From contig NZ_CP113264.1 in assembly GCF_026642255.1 (NCBI RefSeq), forward strand, positions 6,696,001 to 6,760,000: DNA of 64,000 bases. The letters are read 5' to 3'. Origin of the DNA: Streptomonospora nanhaiensis. Lineage in GTDB: Bacteria; Actinomycetota; Actinomycetes; Streptosporangiales; Streptosporangiaceae. Positions 40,615 through 48,829 of this stretch are shown piece by piece. Under the pieces are notes generated by a model that worked only from the letters and a program-made list of their open reading frames with translations, did not search any database and was not told where the DNA came from. Each line of letters opens with the position of its first letter. Position 1 is the first letter of the stretch. Made by a program: the position numbers and the translations under genes.

Positions 40615-41955
40615 CGGCCCCGGCACGGGCACGGGACCGGAGCGGCGCATCGGCATCGGCCGCAGGTACGTCAGGCTCCGCCACAGCCACTCCAGGGGGC
40701 CGAGCCGCAGCCAGCCGCTCCACACCCGCGCGAAGGCCGCCGCCGCGACGAAGAACGCCAACGCCACGCCGTACTGCGCCAGCAGCGGGATCTCGCCCTC
40801 CAGCGGCCCCATCACCGCCAGGAACACCGCCGTGCTGGCCAGGTACACCGTGAGGGTCATCCGGCCGAGCGGGGCGAGGGCACCCAGCACGCGGGCCGCC
40901 GTCCGGCCCCGGCGTACGAGCCACCACACCAGGCCCAGGTAGAACAGCGCGCCGCCCCCGCCCATCAGCGTGGACGCGAGGGACACCAGCAGCGACGACC
41001 CCGGCCGGACGACCGGCATGCCGTCGTCCCCGAGCACCGGGACGCCGTCGGCGCCCATCTCCATCGGGAAGAACACGTCGGCGGCGAACATGGCGCCGTA
41101 CCCGAGCACCTCGAGGGCCAGCCCGGTCCACAGCATGACCACCGGCAGGCGCGACGGGAGGCCCTCGGCTCCCGGCGCGAGTTCGGGGCGCCGGGCCAGC
41201 CACGCGCCCACGCAGAAGAACCCCAGGGTCTGCGGCACCTGGACGACCAGCGTCGTCCAGCTGTGCGAGGGCAGCAGGGAGTGGAGGAGGAGTTCGGCGA
41301 ACGGCGCCGCCGCGAACAGCACGAGGGCCGCCGCGAGGGGGCGCACGCGGGAGCCGCCGGTCAGCAGCGGCATGAGGGGGACCAGCAGGAGCGCCGCCAG
41401 GGCGTAGTGGGTGAGGATGTCGCCGTCGAACACCAGCAGGTGCGGCACCCCGAACAGCAGGCCCAGCACGGCGTAGCGGCGCGCCATCACGGCCGCCGGA
41501 CGCCCGCCGCGCCGGACCGCGGAGCGCCAGGCCAGCACCGCCCCGACCCCGATCAGGACCATCAGCACCGCCCGCGCCTTGCCGCTCAGCAGCAGGCTCA
41601 GCCCGGTGTCCACGAGGGAGGTCAGGGTCGAGCGGTCGCGCTCCCCCGCCATCTCCGCCGAGAACACGACGAAGGGCGCGTTCATCAGCACCACGCCGAT
41701 CATCGCGAGCGCGCGGGCGACGTCCAGGAAGGCCACGCGCCGGGGCGCCTCCTGCGTCGACGCGTCCCCCGCCCGACCGTCCGGCCCCTTCCGCTCCCCG
41801 AGCCCCGGACGCGGTGCGGCGGCCGACGCGGGCGCGGCCCCCTCCGCGTACCCGGACGCGGAGGCCCGCTCCGGCTGCGGCGCGTCCCCCGGACACCGGC
41901 CCCGCTGCGGATACGGCCCCGGCCCCGCGGCGGCGCCCGGCTGTACGTCGGTCAC
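40537..41955 (-). CDS. DUF418 polytopic membrane protein (second)
   Basis: 472 residues. An unusually long, Ala/Gly/Pro-rich cytoplasmic N-terminus (~70 residues) precedes about ten transmembrane helices starting at VAFLDVARALAMIGVVLMNA. DUF418 core: SWTTLVVQVPQTLGFFCVGA, GALAPLGRMTLTVYLASTAV and RLGPLEWLWRSLTYLRPMPM. The tail (PVPGPVPGQHGAGGPSGPPV) is encoded by repeat copy A. GTG at 41955 with GAGGGGAG seven bases upstream. It is only distantly related to the TetR-controlled DUF418 protein at 29.6-30.9 kb. Related to acyltransferase-3-like membrane enzymes; substrate unknown. Confidence 0.9.
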   Translation of the reverse strand: MTDVQPGAAAGPGPYPQRGRCPGDAPQPERASASGYAEGAAPASAAAPRPGLGERKGPDGRAGDASTQEAPRRVAFLDVARALAMIGVVLMNAPFVVFSAEMAGERDRSTLTSLVDTGLSLLLSGKARAVLMVLIGVGAVLAWRSAVRRGGRPAAVMARRYAVLGLLFGVPHLLVFDGDILTHYALAALLLVPLMPLLTGGSRVRPLAAALVLFAAAPFAELLLHSLLPSHSWTTLVVQVPQTLGFFCVGAWLARRPELAPGAEGLPSRLPVVMLWTGLALEVLGYGAMFAADVFFPMEMGADGVPVLGDDGMPVVRPGSSLLVSLASTLMGGGGALFYLGLVWWLVRRGRTAARVLGALAPLGRMTLTVYLASTAVFLAVMGPLEGEIPLLAQYGVALAFFVAAAAFARVWSGWLRLGPLEWLWRSLTYLRPMPMRRSGPVPVPGPVPGQHGAGGPSGPPVSSEPQADAHR

Positions 41956-42164
41956 GTCTGCTCCCCTCGTGTGCGGACCTCCAGACTCGCTCCGGGCCCC
42001 TCCCCCGCACATCGACCGAACAGCCGAACGGCGTCCCCGGCCCCCTCCTCCTTTCGGCCGAGGGCTCCGGCCGTTACCTCCGACGTCATCGACAGCGCGC
42101 ACCGTCCGGCGGGACCCTTGGGGCGTGCCGGACGACCGGCAGCGACACCGACGAAGGAGATCCC

Positions 42165-42614
42165 ATGACCGCCCACCTCTCCGGCACCCGCACCCCCGGA
42201 ACCTCCGGCCCGGCCGACGGGGCAGCCGCCCGGCCCGGACACCGCGTCGCCCTCGCCGTGCGGCTGGACGCGGTGACCTGCGCGGGCGCCGGCCTGCTCC
42301 TGACGGCCGGGGCCGCCCTCCTGGCCGCGCCGCTCGGCCTGCCCGTCCCCCTCCTGCTCGGTTCGGGCCTGTTCCTGCTGGTCTTCGCCGCCCTTCTGTG
42401 GTTCGGAGCCGCAACCGCCCCGATCGTTCCGTCCCGTGTACGCGCGGTCATCGCCGTGAACGCCGCTTGGGTGGCCGGAAGCGCCGCCGTCATCGCCCTG
42501 GCCGGTCCCACGGCCCTCGGGGTAGCATTCGTGCTGGCCCAGGCGGCGGCGGTGGCGGGCATCACCGTCGCCGAAGCGGTCCTCCTGCGCCGTGACTCGA
42601 AGGGTGACGCGTGA
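42165..42614 (+). CDS. Small four-helix membrane protein, unknown function
   Basis: 149 residues. After ~30 disordered residues come four hydrophobic helices: VTCAGAGLLLTAGAALLAAP, VPLLLGSGLFLLVFAALLWF, VRAVIAVNAAWVAGSAAVIA and LGVAFVLAQAAAVAGITVAE. I do not recognise a named family, but such integral membrane proteins are common beside XRE regulators. GAAGGAGA ribosome site four bases before the ATG. Overlaps the XRE gene by four bases, so they are co-translated. Confidence 0.78.
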   Translation: MTAHLSGTRTPGTSGPADGAAARPGHRVALAVRLDAVTCAGAGLLLTAGAALLAAPLGLPVPLLLGSGLFLLVFAALLWFGAATAPIVPSRVRAVIAVNAAWVAGSAAVIALAGPTALGVAFVLAQAAAVAGITVAEAVLLRRDSKGDA

Positions 42615-43450
42615 CCACCGACACGGCCGTACCGGGGCCCCAGCCGATCGGCGCCCTGCTCCGCGGGTGGCGGCAGCGGCGCCGGATCAGCCAGCTGGAC
42701 CTGTCCATCGAGGCCGACGTCTCCACCCGGCACCTGAGCTTCGTGGAGACCGGTCGCTCCCGGCCCAGCCGGGACATGGTGCTCCTCCTGAGCGAGGCCC
42801 TGGAGATCCCGCTGCGCGAACGCAACCGGCTCCTGCTGGCGGCCGGGTTCGCGCCCGTCTTCCCCGAGGCCGCCCCCGACGGCCCCGGGCTGGAGCCCCT
42901 GCGCGGCGCCCTGAGGGCGGTCCTTGCCGGGCACGACCCCTACCCGGCGGTCGTCGTGGACTCCCGCTGGAACCTCCTGGAGGCCAACGCCGCCGTCGGC
43001 CTCCTCCTGGAGGGGGTGTCGGCCGACCTGCTGGAGCCCCCCGTGAACGTGCTCCGGGTGAGCCTCCACCCCGGGGGCATGGCGCCGCGTATCGCCAACC
43101 TGGGCGAGTGGCGGGCCCACCTGCTGGACCGGCTGGAACGCCAGTCCGCGTGGAACGACCGCCCCGATCTGGCCGAGCTCCACGAGGAACTGCGCGGCTA
43201 CCCCGGGGGAGGCACGCCGCCGGGCGGGCGCGTGCCGGGCCCGTACGACCTCGCGGTGCCGCTGCGCCTGTGGCACGGCGGCGGCGAGCTGGCCTTCCTC
43301 AGCACGGTCGCGACCTTCGGCACCGCCGTGGACGTGACACTGTCCGAACTGACCATCGAGGCGTTCCTCCCGGCCGACCCCGCCACGGCCGCCGCGCTGC
43401 GGGCGAACACCGTCCTTTCAGCCGAGGGCTTCCGGGGCGGCGGCGTCTAG
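42611..43450 (+). CDS. XRE-family regulator, MmyB-like ligand-binding domain
   Basis: 279 residues. The N-terminal helix-turn-helix (residues ~12-70: LLRGWRQRRRISQLDLSIEA, then VSTRHLSFVETGRSRPSRDM) is followed by an MmyB-like domain (VVVDSRWNLLEANAAVGLLL, VNVLRVSLHPGGMAPRIANL, ELAFLSTVATFGTAVDVTLS), related to PAS and shown in MmyB to bind a fatty acid. GTG overlaps the membrane-protein stop (GTGA). It probably controls its own two-gene operon. Confidence 0.9.
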   Translation: MTTDTAVPGPQPIGALLRGWRQRRRISQLDLSIEADVSTRHLSFVETGRSRPSRDMVLLLSEALEIPLRERNRLLLAAGFAPVFPEAAPDGPGLEPLRGALRAVLAGHDPYPAVVVDSRWNLLEANAAVGLLLEGVSADLLEPPVNVLRVSLHPGGMAPRIANLGEWRAHLLDRLERQSAWNDRPDLAELHEELRGYPGGGTPPGGRVPGPYDLAVPLRLWHGGGELAFLSTVATFGTAVDVTLSELTIEAFLPADPATAAALRANTVLSAEGFRGGGV

Positions 43451-43453
43451 CCT
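43448..43453 (+). promoter_or_regulatory. -10 element for a leaderless kinase transcript
   Basis: TAGCCT overlaps the stop codon of the XRE gene and lies six bases before the kinase ATG (43460), which lacks a ribosome site. Transcription would start at the ATG. Confidence 0.35.
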
Positions 43454-43459
43454 GGGCTC

Positions 43460-44674
43460 ATGGCGTCGAACAGGTTCCCCTCCCCGCTCCACGGCCGCCT
43501 GCCGGGACTGGAGGACGCGGCCGTCCGGCTCGTGCCGTGGGCCGTGGCGGGGGTGCTGGCCCTGGTCTGGGGATACGACCTGATCGGGCCGGCCCGGCGG
43601 CAGACCATCGAGAACTGGGCGGGGCCGCCGCAGTCGTCCATGGACTACCTCCCGGTGGTCGCGGGTGCGCTCATGTGCGCGGCGGCGCTGGTCGCCCTGC
43701 GCCCCCGCGCGGGCCGGGCGCTGACCACCCTCTGCGGGGTGGTCGCCGCAGCGGTGATGGCCCTCGCCTCGGCCCTGCTGTACCCGCTGCCCAAGGGCCT
43801 GTTCGGGTACGCCTTCGCGCCCTCGGAGGTGCTGGCCCTCCTGGTCCTGCTGTCGCTGGCGGCGCTGCGCTGCCGCCCCTGGCAGATCGGCGTGGTCGCG
43901 CTGTGCGCGTTCGCGGCGGGCCTCACCGATTACCTGCGCGAGCCCAGCGGCTACGACGTCGTCTCGCCGGCGCTGATGATGGTGGTGCCGGGGCTGGCCC
44001 CCGGCCTGTACCTGCGGTGGCGGAGCTTCCAGCGGGAGACCCACGCGGAACGGGCACGCGCACAGGAGCGCCTGGCCATCGCCCGCGACCTGCACGACGT
44101 GGTCGCGCACGAGGTGACCGGCATCGTCGTGCAGGCGCAGGCGCTGCGGTACATCGCCGAACGCGACCCCGGGGCGGTGCGGGACGGGCTGCCCGAGATC
44201 GAGGCCGCGGGGGCGCGCGCCCTGGAGTCCATGCGGGGTATGGTGACCCGCCTGCGCGAACCGGACGACGTCCCCCTCTCCCCCGACCTCTCCGGCGGGC
44301 TCGCCCGCCTGGAGGCCGCCGCCTCCGACGGCCTCCCCCGCGTGTCGGTACGGTGCGAGGGGGACGTGGACGGCCTTCCTCCGACCGTCGGCACGGCGGT
44401 CCTGCGGATCGTCCAGGAGTCCGTCACCAACGCGCTGCGGTACGCCCGCGGGGCGGCCCTGGTGGACACGGTGGTCCGCGCCGGGCCGGACGGGGTGGCG
44501 GTGGAGGTGCTCGACGACGGCCGCGAGGCGGGGAGCGGCGTCGGCGGCGGGTTCGGCCTGGTGGGGATGGCCGAACGCGCCCGGATCCTCGGCGGGGAGC
44601 TGTCCGCGGGGCCGCGCGGCGGAGGGCACGGATGGGAAGTACGGGCGTGGCTGCCTCTGGAGGGGGACTCATGA
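43460..44674 (+). CDS. Sensor histidine kinase (HisKA_3 type)
   Basis: 404 residues. Five to six membrane helices in the first ~185 residues, little outside sequence, then ERLAIARDLHDVVAHEVTGI with phospho-acceptor His212. ATPase domain: VLRIVQESVTNALRYARGAA (N-box), VAVEVLDDGR, GGFGLVGMAERARILGGEL. The short extracytoplasmic loop WAGPPQSSMDYLP suggests an intramembrane sensor. ATG at 43460; ATGA overlap with its response regulator. Together they form a second two-component system in this window, unrelated in detail to that at 16.2 kb. Confidence 0.92.
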   Translation: MASNRFPSPLHGRLPGLEDAAVRLVPWAVAGVLALVWGYDLIGPARRQTIENWAGPPQSSMDYLPVVAGALMCAAALVALRPRAGRALTTLCGVVAAAVMALASALLYPLPKGLFGYAFAPSEVLALLVLLSLAALRCRPWQIGVVALCAFAAGLTDYLREPSGYDVVSPALMMVVPGLAPGLYLRWRSFQRETHAERARAQERLAIARDLHDVVAHEVTGIVVQAQALRYIAERDPGAVRDGLPEIEAAGARALESMRGMVTRLREPDDVPLSPDLSGGLARLEAAASDGLPRVSVRCEGDVDGLPPTVGTAVLRIVQESVTNALRYARGAALVDTVVRAGPDGVAVEVLDDGREAGSGVGGGFGLVGMAERARILGGELSAGPRGGGHGWEVRAWLPLEGDS

Positions 44675-45318
44675 CGATCCGTGTGCTGCTCGCGGACGAC
44701 CAGAGCATGGTGCGGACGGGGTTCCGGTACATGCTGGACGCCGAGGACGACATCACGGTGGTGGGCGAGGCCGGGGACGGCCTGGAGGCGGTCCGGACGG
44801 CGCGGGAGCTGCGCCCGGACGTGACGCTCATGGACATCCGGATGCCGGGCGTGGACGGTCTGGAGGCGACCCGGCGACTGGCGGGTCCGGGGGTGGAGGA
44901 CCCTCTCCGGGTGGTCGTGGTGACCACGTTCGACCTGGACGAGTACGTGCACGCGGCGCTGGGCGGAGGGGCGGTCGGGTTCCTGCTGAAGGACGCGGGC
45001 CCGGCCCTGCTGATCGAGGCGGTGCGCGCCGCCGCCCGGGGCGACGCCCTGGTCTCCCCGCAGATCACGGTGCGCCTGCTGCGCCACTTCTCCGCGACGG
45101 CCCCCCGCTCCTCCCCCGACGACGGCGGGCTGACCCCGCGGGAGCTGGACATCGTGCGCTCGGTGGCGCGGGGGCTGACCAACACCGAGGTCGCCGCGGA
45201 GCTGTTCGTCACGGTGAGCACCGTGAAGACGCACCTGGCGAGCGTCCAGGGCAAGCTCGGGGCGCGGAACCGGGTGGAGGTCGCCGCCTGGGCGTACCGC
45301 AGCGGGCACGTCACCTGA
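44671..45318 (+). CDS. Response regulator, LuxR/NarL family
   Basis: 215 residues. Receiver: LLADDQSMVRTG, phospho-acceptor Asp in VTLMDIRMPGVDG, Thr in VVTTFDLDEYV and Lys in FLLKDAGP. LuxR helix-turn-helix: LTPRELDIVRSVARGLTNTE, then LFVTVSTVKTHLASVQGKLG. Standard NarL organisation. ATG overlaps the kinase stop. Target genes are not evident; the upstream membrane protein/XRE operon and the downstream dehydrogenase are neighbours in the same orientation. Confidence 0.94.
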   Translation: MTIRVLLADDQSMVRTGFRYMLDAEDDITVVGEAGDGLEAVRTARELRPDVTLMDIRMPGVDGLEATRRLAGPGVEDPLRVVVVTTFDLDEYVHAALGGGAVGFLLKDAGPALLIEAVRAAARGDALVSPQITVRLLRHFSATAPRSSPDDGGLTPRELDIVRSVARGLTNTEVAAELFVTVSTVKTHLASVQGKLGARNRVEVAAWAYRSGHVT

Positions 45319-45680
45319 CGGGCGTGCCGGGACCGCTTGCGCCGTCCCGGGACCCGGCTCAGCGGGGCGGGACCGCCGGGGCCGGGCGTCGCGGTACACG
45401 GCGGGCCCGGACCGCGGGCGGCGCGGCGGCAACCGGACCACCGCCCGCCCTCCGCCGGGCGGGGCCCACCGGCCCCGGGCAGCGCGTGGCGGGCGGCGCG
45501 TGGCGGGCGGCCACGCGCCCTCCGCGTCCCGGCGGCGACGCACGGTCACGCCCCATCCGTGACCCCATCGGTGCTTTGACCCAATTCTGACCCGGGCCCC
45601 GGTGTCGCCTTCGCCCCGGTGCGGCGGGCCCCGATGATGATCGGGGAAGCACCCGACCGCACCGACTGCGAGGTTTGCCC
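45319..45680. other. Intergenic region with weak hairpin and tandem 14-base repeat
   Basis: 362 bases without a gene. A 7-bp stem with a ten-base loop (45327-45350) may end the two-component operon. GCGCGTGGCGGGCG occurs twice in direct tandem (45482-45495 and 45496-45509), followed by the complementary GCCACGCGC, so it can fold. TTTGACCCAATTCTGACCC at about 45574-45592 repeats TGACCC and is the AT-richest spot, possibly part of the dehydrogenase promoter. Confidence 0.5.
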
Positions 45681-46694
45681 ATGGCCACGATGCGAGCCGC
45701 CCGGCTCAACGTGAGGACCCGGACCCTGGAGGTCAAGGACGTTCCGCGGCCCGTCCCCGGCCGAGGGCAGGTCCTGGTCCGGGTGAGGGCGGCGGGCGTG
45801 TGCCTGTCCGACGTCCACCTGGTCGAGGGCATCCTCCGGCCGCAGTACCTGGAGGGCGACGAGGTCACCCTGGGGCACGAGGTGTCCGGCGAGGTCGAGG
45901 AACTGGGCCCCGACGTCCTGACCGCCGGGGTCGGCGACCGGGTGGCGCTCCAGGCAGGCCAGCGCGACCGCGCCGGGAAGACCCTCACGCGGGGGGTCGA
46001 CTACGACGGCGGCTGGGCCGAGTACGCGCTCGCCGACGAGGAGACCCTCGTGCCGATCCCCGACTCCCTCCCGTTCGACCAGGCGGCGATCATCCCCGAC
46101 GCGGTGTCCACGCCGTGGGCGGCGGTCACCGCCACGGCCGGCGTCGGCCCGGCGGAGGCGGTCGGCGTGTGGGGCGCGGGCGGGCTGGGCGCGCACGCCG
46201 TGAAACTGCTGCGGCTGGTGGGCGCCGCCCCGGTCATCGCCGCCGACCCCGACCCCCGGGCCCGGGAACGCGCCCTGGCATTCGGGGCCGACGCCGCCCT
46301 GGACTCGGCCGCACCCGACTTCACGGCGAAGGTCCGCGAACTGACCGGCGGGCGGGGCCTCGACGCCGCCTTCGACTTCGCGGGCGTCCCGGTCGTGCGC
46401 GAACAGGCGCTCCGGCTGCTCGGCGAGCACGGCCGCCTGGTTTTGGTCGGCCTGACCGACAAGCCGCTGGAGATCAGGGACGGCACCCGGTTCAGCTACC
46501 TCAGGCAGCAGGTCCTCGGCCACTACGGCTCCGAGCCGGAACACGTCGTCGAGCTGGTGGAGCTGGTGGGGGCGGGCCGCCTGGACTTCGCCGGATCGAT
46601 CAGCGGAACCTTCGGCCTGGAGGAGGCGCCGGAGGCGGTGGAGCGCCTGGAGAAGCGGATCGGCTCCCCGGTCCGCCTCGTCCTGGAGCCCTAG
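45681..46694 (+). CDS. Zinc-type alcohol dehydrogenase family protein lacking the structural zinc site
   Basis: 337 residues, medium-chain dehydrogenase/reductase. Catalytic zinc ligands are present: Cys41 in RAAGVCLSDVHLVEG and His66-Glu67 in TLGHEVSGEVEELGPDV. The usual four-Cys structural zinc lobe is replaced by LQAGQRDRAGKTLTRGVDYD, with no Cys. The Rossmann motif is VGVWGAGGLGAHAVKLLRLV. The substrate could be an alcohol or a cyclic ketone-type compound, and it cannot be assigned. ATG at 45681 has GAGG seven bases upstream (a TTG at 45675 is in frame). It is followed by repeat copy B. Confidence 0.9.
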   Translation: MATMRAARLNVRTRTLEVKDVPRPVPGRGQVLVRVRAAGVCLSDVHLVEGILRPQYLEGDEVTLGHEVSGEVEELGPDVLTAGVGDRVALQAGQRDRAGKTLTRGVDYDGGWAEYALADEETLVPIPDSLPFDQAAIIPDAVSTPWAAVTATAGVGPAEAVGVWGAGGLGAHAVKLLRLVGAAPVIAADPDPRARERALAFGADAALDSAAPDFTAKVRELTGGRGLDAAFDFAGVPVVREQALRLLGEHGRLVLVGLTDKPLEIRDGTRFSYLRQQVLGHYGSEPEHVVELVELVGAGRLDFAGSISGTFGLEEAPEAVERLEKRIGSPVRLVLEP

Positions 46695-46902
46695 GCGTAC
46701 CGAGGTCGGGCCCGCGCGGCCGGTCCGGCGCCCGGCGACCGGCGGGCTCGCAGGTCAGGTCCGGCGCCCGGCGGTCCCGCCGGGCGCCGGGGCGGGCAGC
46801 CCCGGGTACGGCGGGGCGGCGGGCAGCCCGCGGCCCGTGCCGGTGCGCCGCTCCGCTCCCGGTCCTGTGGCGGTGCACCGCTCCAGTCCGGCACCGGCAC
46901 CT

Positions 46903-46980
46903 GTACCGGGGCAGCACGGTGCGGGCGGACCCTCTGGGCCCCCTGTATCAAGCGAACCGCAGGAGGACGCCCACCGGTAG
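46903..46980 (+). pseudogene. Detached 3' end of a DUF418 gene
   Basis: Reads GQHGAGGPSGPPVSSEPQED then AHR and a stop, the same C-terminus as the DUF418 protein at 40537-41955 with one substitution (Glu for Ala). Upstream the frame decays into a Pro/Ala-rich sequence of weaker similarity and no transmembrane region exists. It is a duplicated or leftover gene end. Confidence 0.75.
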
Positions 46981-47006
46981 GGGCGACCGCGCACCTGTGG
47001 ACGGCC
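46903..47006. repeat. Inverted repeat copy B
   Basis: Inverted partner of 40511-40614, 104 bases with one mismatch, about 6.3 kb away. The two copies bracket the DUF418, membrane protein/XRE, two-component and dehydrogenase genes. Recombination between them would invert this segment. The rest of the gap 46695-47075 holds no gene. Confidence 0.85.
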
Positions 47007-47075
47007 GATCCCCGGACGCCGACCGGCAGGGCACCCGCGTCCGCCGTGCGGCCGCCCGGCCTGCCAGTTCCCGGC

Positions 47076-48647
47076 CTACCAGTTCCCGGGCGCGTAGTCC
47101 TTGAGGAAGCACCCGTGCAGGTCCTCGCCCAGCTCGCCCCGGACGATGGGGTCGTACACGCGCGCGGCCCCGTCCTCCAGGTCGAGCGGCGCGTGGAACC
47201 CCGCCTCGGCCATCCGCTCCTTGTCCGGGTGCGGCCGCTCGTCGGTGATCCAGCCGGTGTCCACGCTGGTCATGAGGATGCCGTCGGACGCCAGCATCTC
47301 CTCGGCGCTGGTCCGGGTGAGCATGTTGAGCGCGGCCTTGGCCATGTTCGTGTGGGGGTGGCCCGGGCCCTTGTAGCCGCGGCCGAACACCCCCTCCATC
47401 GCGGACACGTTGACGATGTAGGAGCGCCGGGCGGAGGTCGCCGCCAGGGCCGGCCGCAACCGGTCCACCAGCATGAACGGCGCGCTCACGTTGCACAGCT
47501 GCACTTCGAGCATCTCCACGGGGTCGATCGCGCCGACCCGCCGCGTCCAGCTGTTCTCCGCCGCGAGGTCCGGGACCAGGCCGCCCGCGTCGATCGCCGT
47601 ACCGGCGCGCACCCGCTCCAGCGAGGCCGACCCCGTGGTCAGCGCGAGCGACGTGAGCATCTGCGGCGTGAGCGCGTGCGGCGCCACCGCGGCTCCCCCG
47701 TCGTCCGCTCCCTCCGCCGCCTCCAGCGCACGCGGCCGGACGCCGCCCAGCACCAGCGGCTCAGGCAGGCCCGCGCCCGTGAGCGGCTGCGCCTCCGCCT
47801 CGATCAGCGGCCCGTACGAGCCCGGCGAGCGCCGCACCGTCTGGGCGGCGTTGTTGATGAGGACGTCCAGCGGCCCCTGCTCCGCGACCGAGTCGGCCAG
47901 GCGCACCACCTGGGCGGGGTCGCGCAGGTCGATGCCCACCACCCGGAGCCGGTGCAGCCACTCGCCGCTGTCCGGCATGGCCGCGAAGCGGCGCACCGCG
48001 TCGTTGGGGAACCGCGTCGTGATGGTGGTGTGCGCGCCGTCCCTCAGCAGCCGGAGGGCGATGTACATGCCGATCTTCGCGCGCCCGCCGGTGAGCAGCG
48101 CGCGCCGTCCGGACAGGTCGGTGCGGGCCGCACGCCGCTCCTTGTTGAACGCGGCGCACGTCGGGCACAGCTGGTGGTAGAAGGCGTCGACCTCACGGTA
48201 CTTCTGCTTGCAGATGTAGCAGGGCCGGGCCTTGCGCAGCACCCCCGCGAGGGCGCCCCCGGCGCCGCTGGTGAGGGCGCGGCCGTTGGTCTCGTCGTCG
48301 ATCCGGTCCGGCGCGGCGGTGGCGGTGGCCGCGAACACGGCCTCGTCGTGGGCCTTCTGGGCGGTCTGCCGCTCCTTGCGGCGGCGCTCCTTGACGGCCT
48401 TGAACAGCTTGGCGGTGGCCCGTTGCAGGAGGGCCGAGTCCGGGTGGTCGCTGGGCAGCTCGCCGGCGCGGGCGAGGACGTCCAGGCACACGGCCATCCG
48501 CTCGGGGGAGATCCCCGGCTCCGTCCCCGAGGCGTCCGCGCCCCCGGGCACCCGCGCCGCCCCGTCGGCGGAGCCGTTTCCGGGCCCGTCCGCCCGTCCG
48601 ACGCCGTTCGCCGGTCCCGTCCTCGTCTCCGTCATCGTCTCCGTCAC
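47076..48647 (-). CDS. Atypical SDR oxidoreductase with N-terminal zinc-finger
   Basis: 523 residues. Residues 1-~140 are disordered then helical and basic (KLFKAVKERRRKERQTAQKA). A CxxC...CxxC knuckle follows (Cys143-Cys146 in RPCYICKQKYREVDAFYHQ and Cys161-Cys164 in LCPTC). The SDR fold starts at RRALLTGGRAKIGMYIALRL; NNA (VLINNAAQTVRR) and a catalytic-type Ser (VNVSAMEG) are present, but the Tyr of YxxxK is replaced: the Lys lies in HTNMAKAALN with Thr at the Tyr position. A ~60-residue insert follows NNA. Fusions like this exist in bacteria and fungi, but the substrate is unknown. Divergent from idi. Confidence 0.88.
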   Translation of the reverse strand: MTETMTETRTGPANGVGRADGPGNGSADGAARVPGGADASGTEPGISPERMAVCLDVLARAGELPSDHPDSALLQRATAKLFKAVKERRRKERQTAQKAHDEAVFAATATAAPDRIDDETNGRALTSGAGGALAGVLRKARPCYICKQKYREVDAFYHQLCPTCAAFNKERRAARTDLSGRRALLTGGRAKIGMYIALRLLRDGAHTTITTRFPNDAVRRFAAMPDSGEWLHRLRVVGIDLRDPAQVVRLADSVAEQGPLDVLINNAAQTVRRSPGSYGPLIEAEAQPLTGAGLPEPLVLGGVRPRALEAAEGADDGGAAVAPHALTPQMLTSLALTTGSASLERVRAGTAIDAGGLVPDLAAENSWTRRVGAIDPVEMLEVQLCNVSAPFMLVDRLRPALAATSARRSYIVNVSAMEGVFGRGYKGPGHPHTNMAKAALNMLTRTSAEEMLASDGILMTSVDTGWITDERPHPDKERMAEAGFHAPLDLEDGAARVYDPIVRGELGEDLHGCFLKDYAPGNW

Positions 48648-48829
48648 CGCTCCGCTGCCGTCCTGGGGCCCGCGCTCGCGGACCCGGTGGCGCCCGACTC
48701 GGGGCCATCAGGAACCTTATGCGCACTCGCACACCACGCGGGGCACAATCCAGTCGAGGGGACAGGTGACCATGGAGTGGACACAGACGACGCATGGGAC
48801 ATATGAGGCCCATGGGTAAGGGGAGATCC

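Noticed and set aside
45482..45509. The tandem 14-base repeat as a CRISPR or iteron array
   Set aside because: Only two copies, directly abutting, with no spacers and no cas or replication genes.
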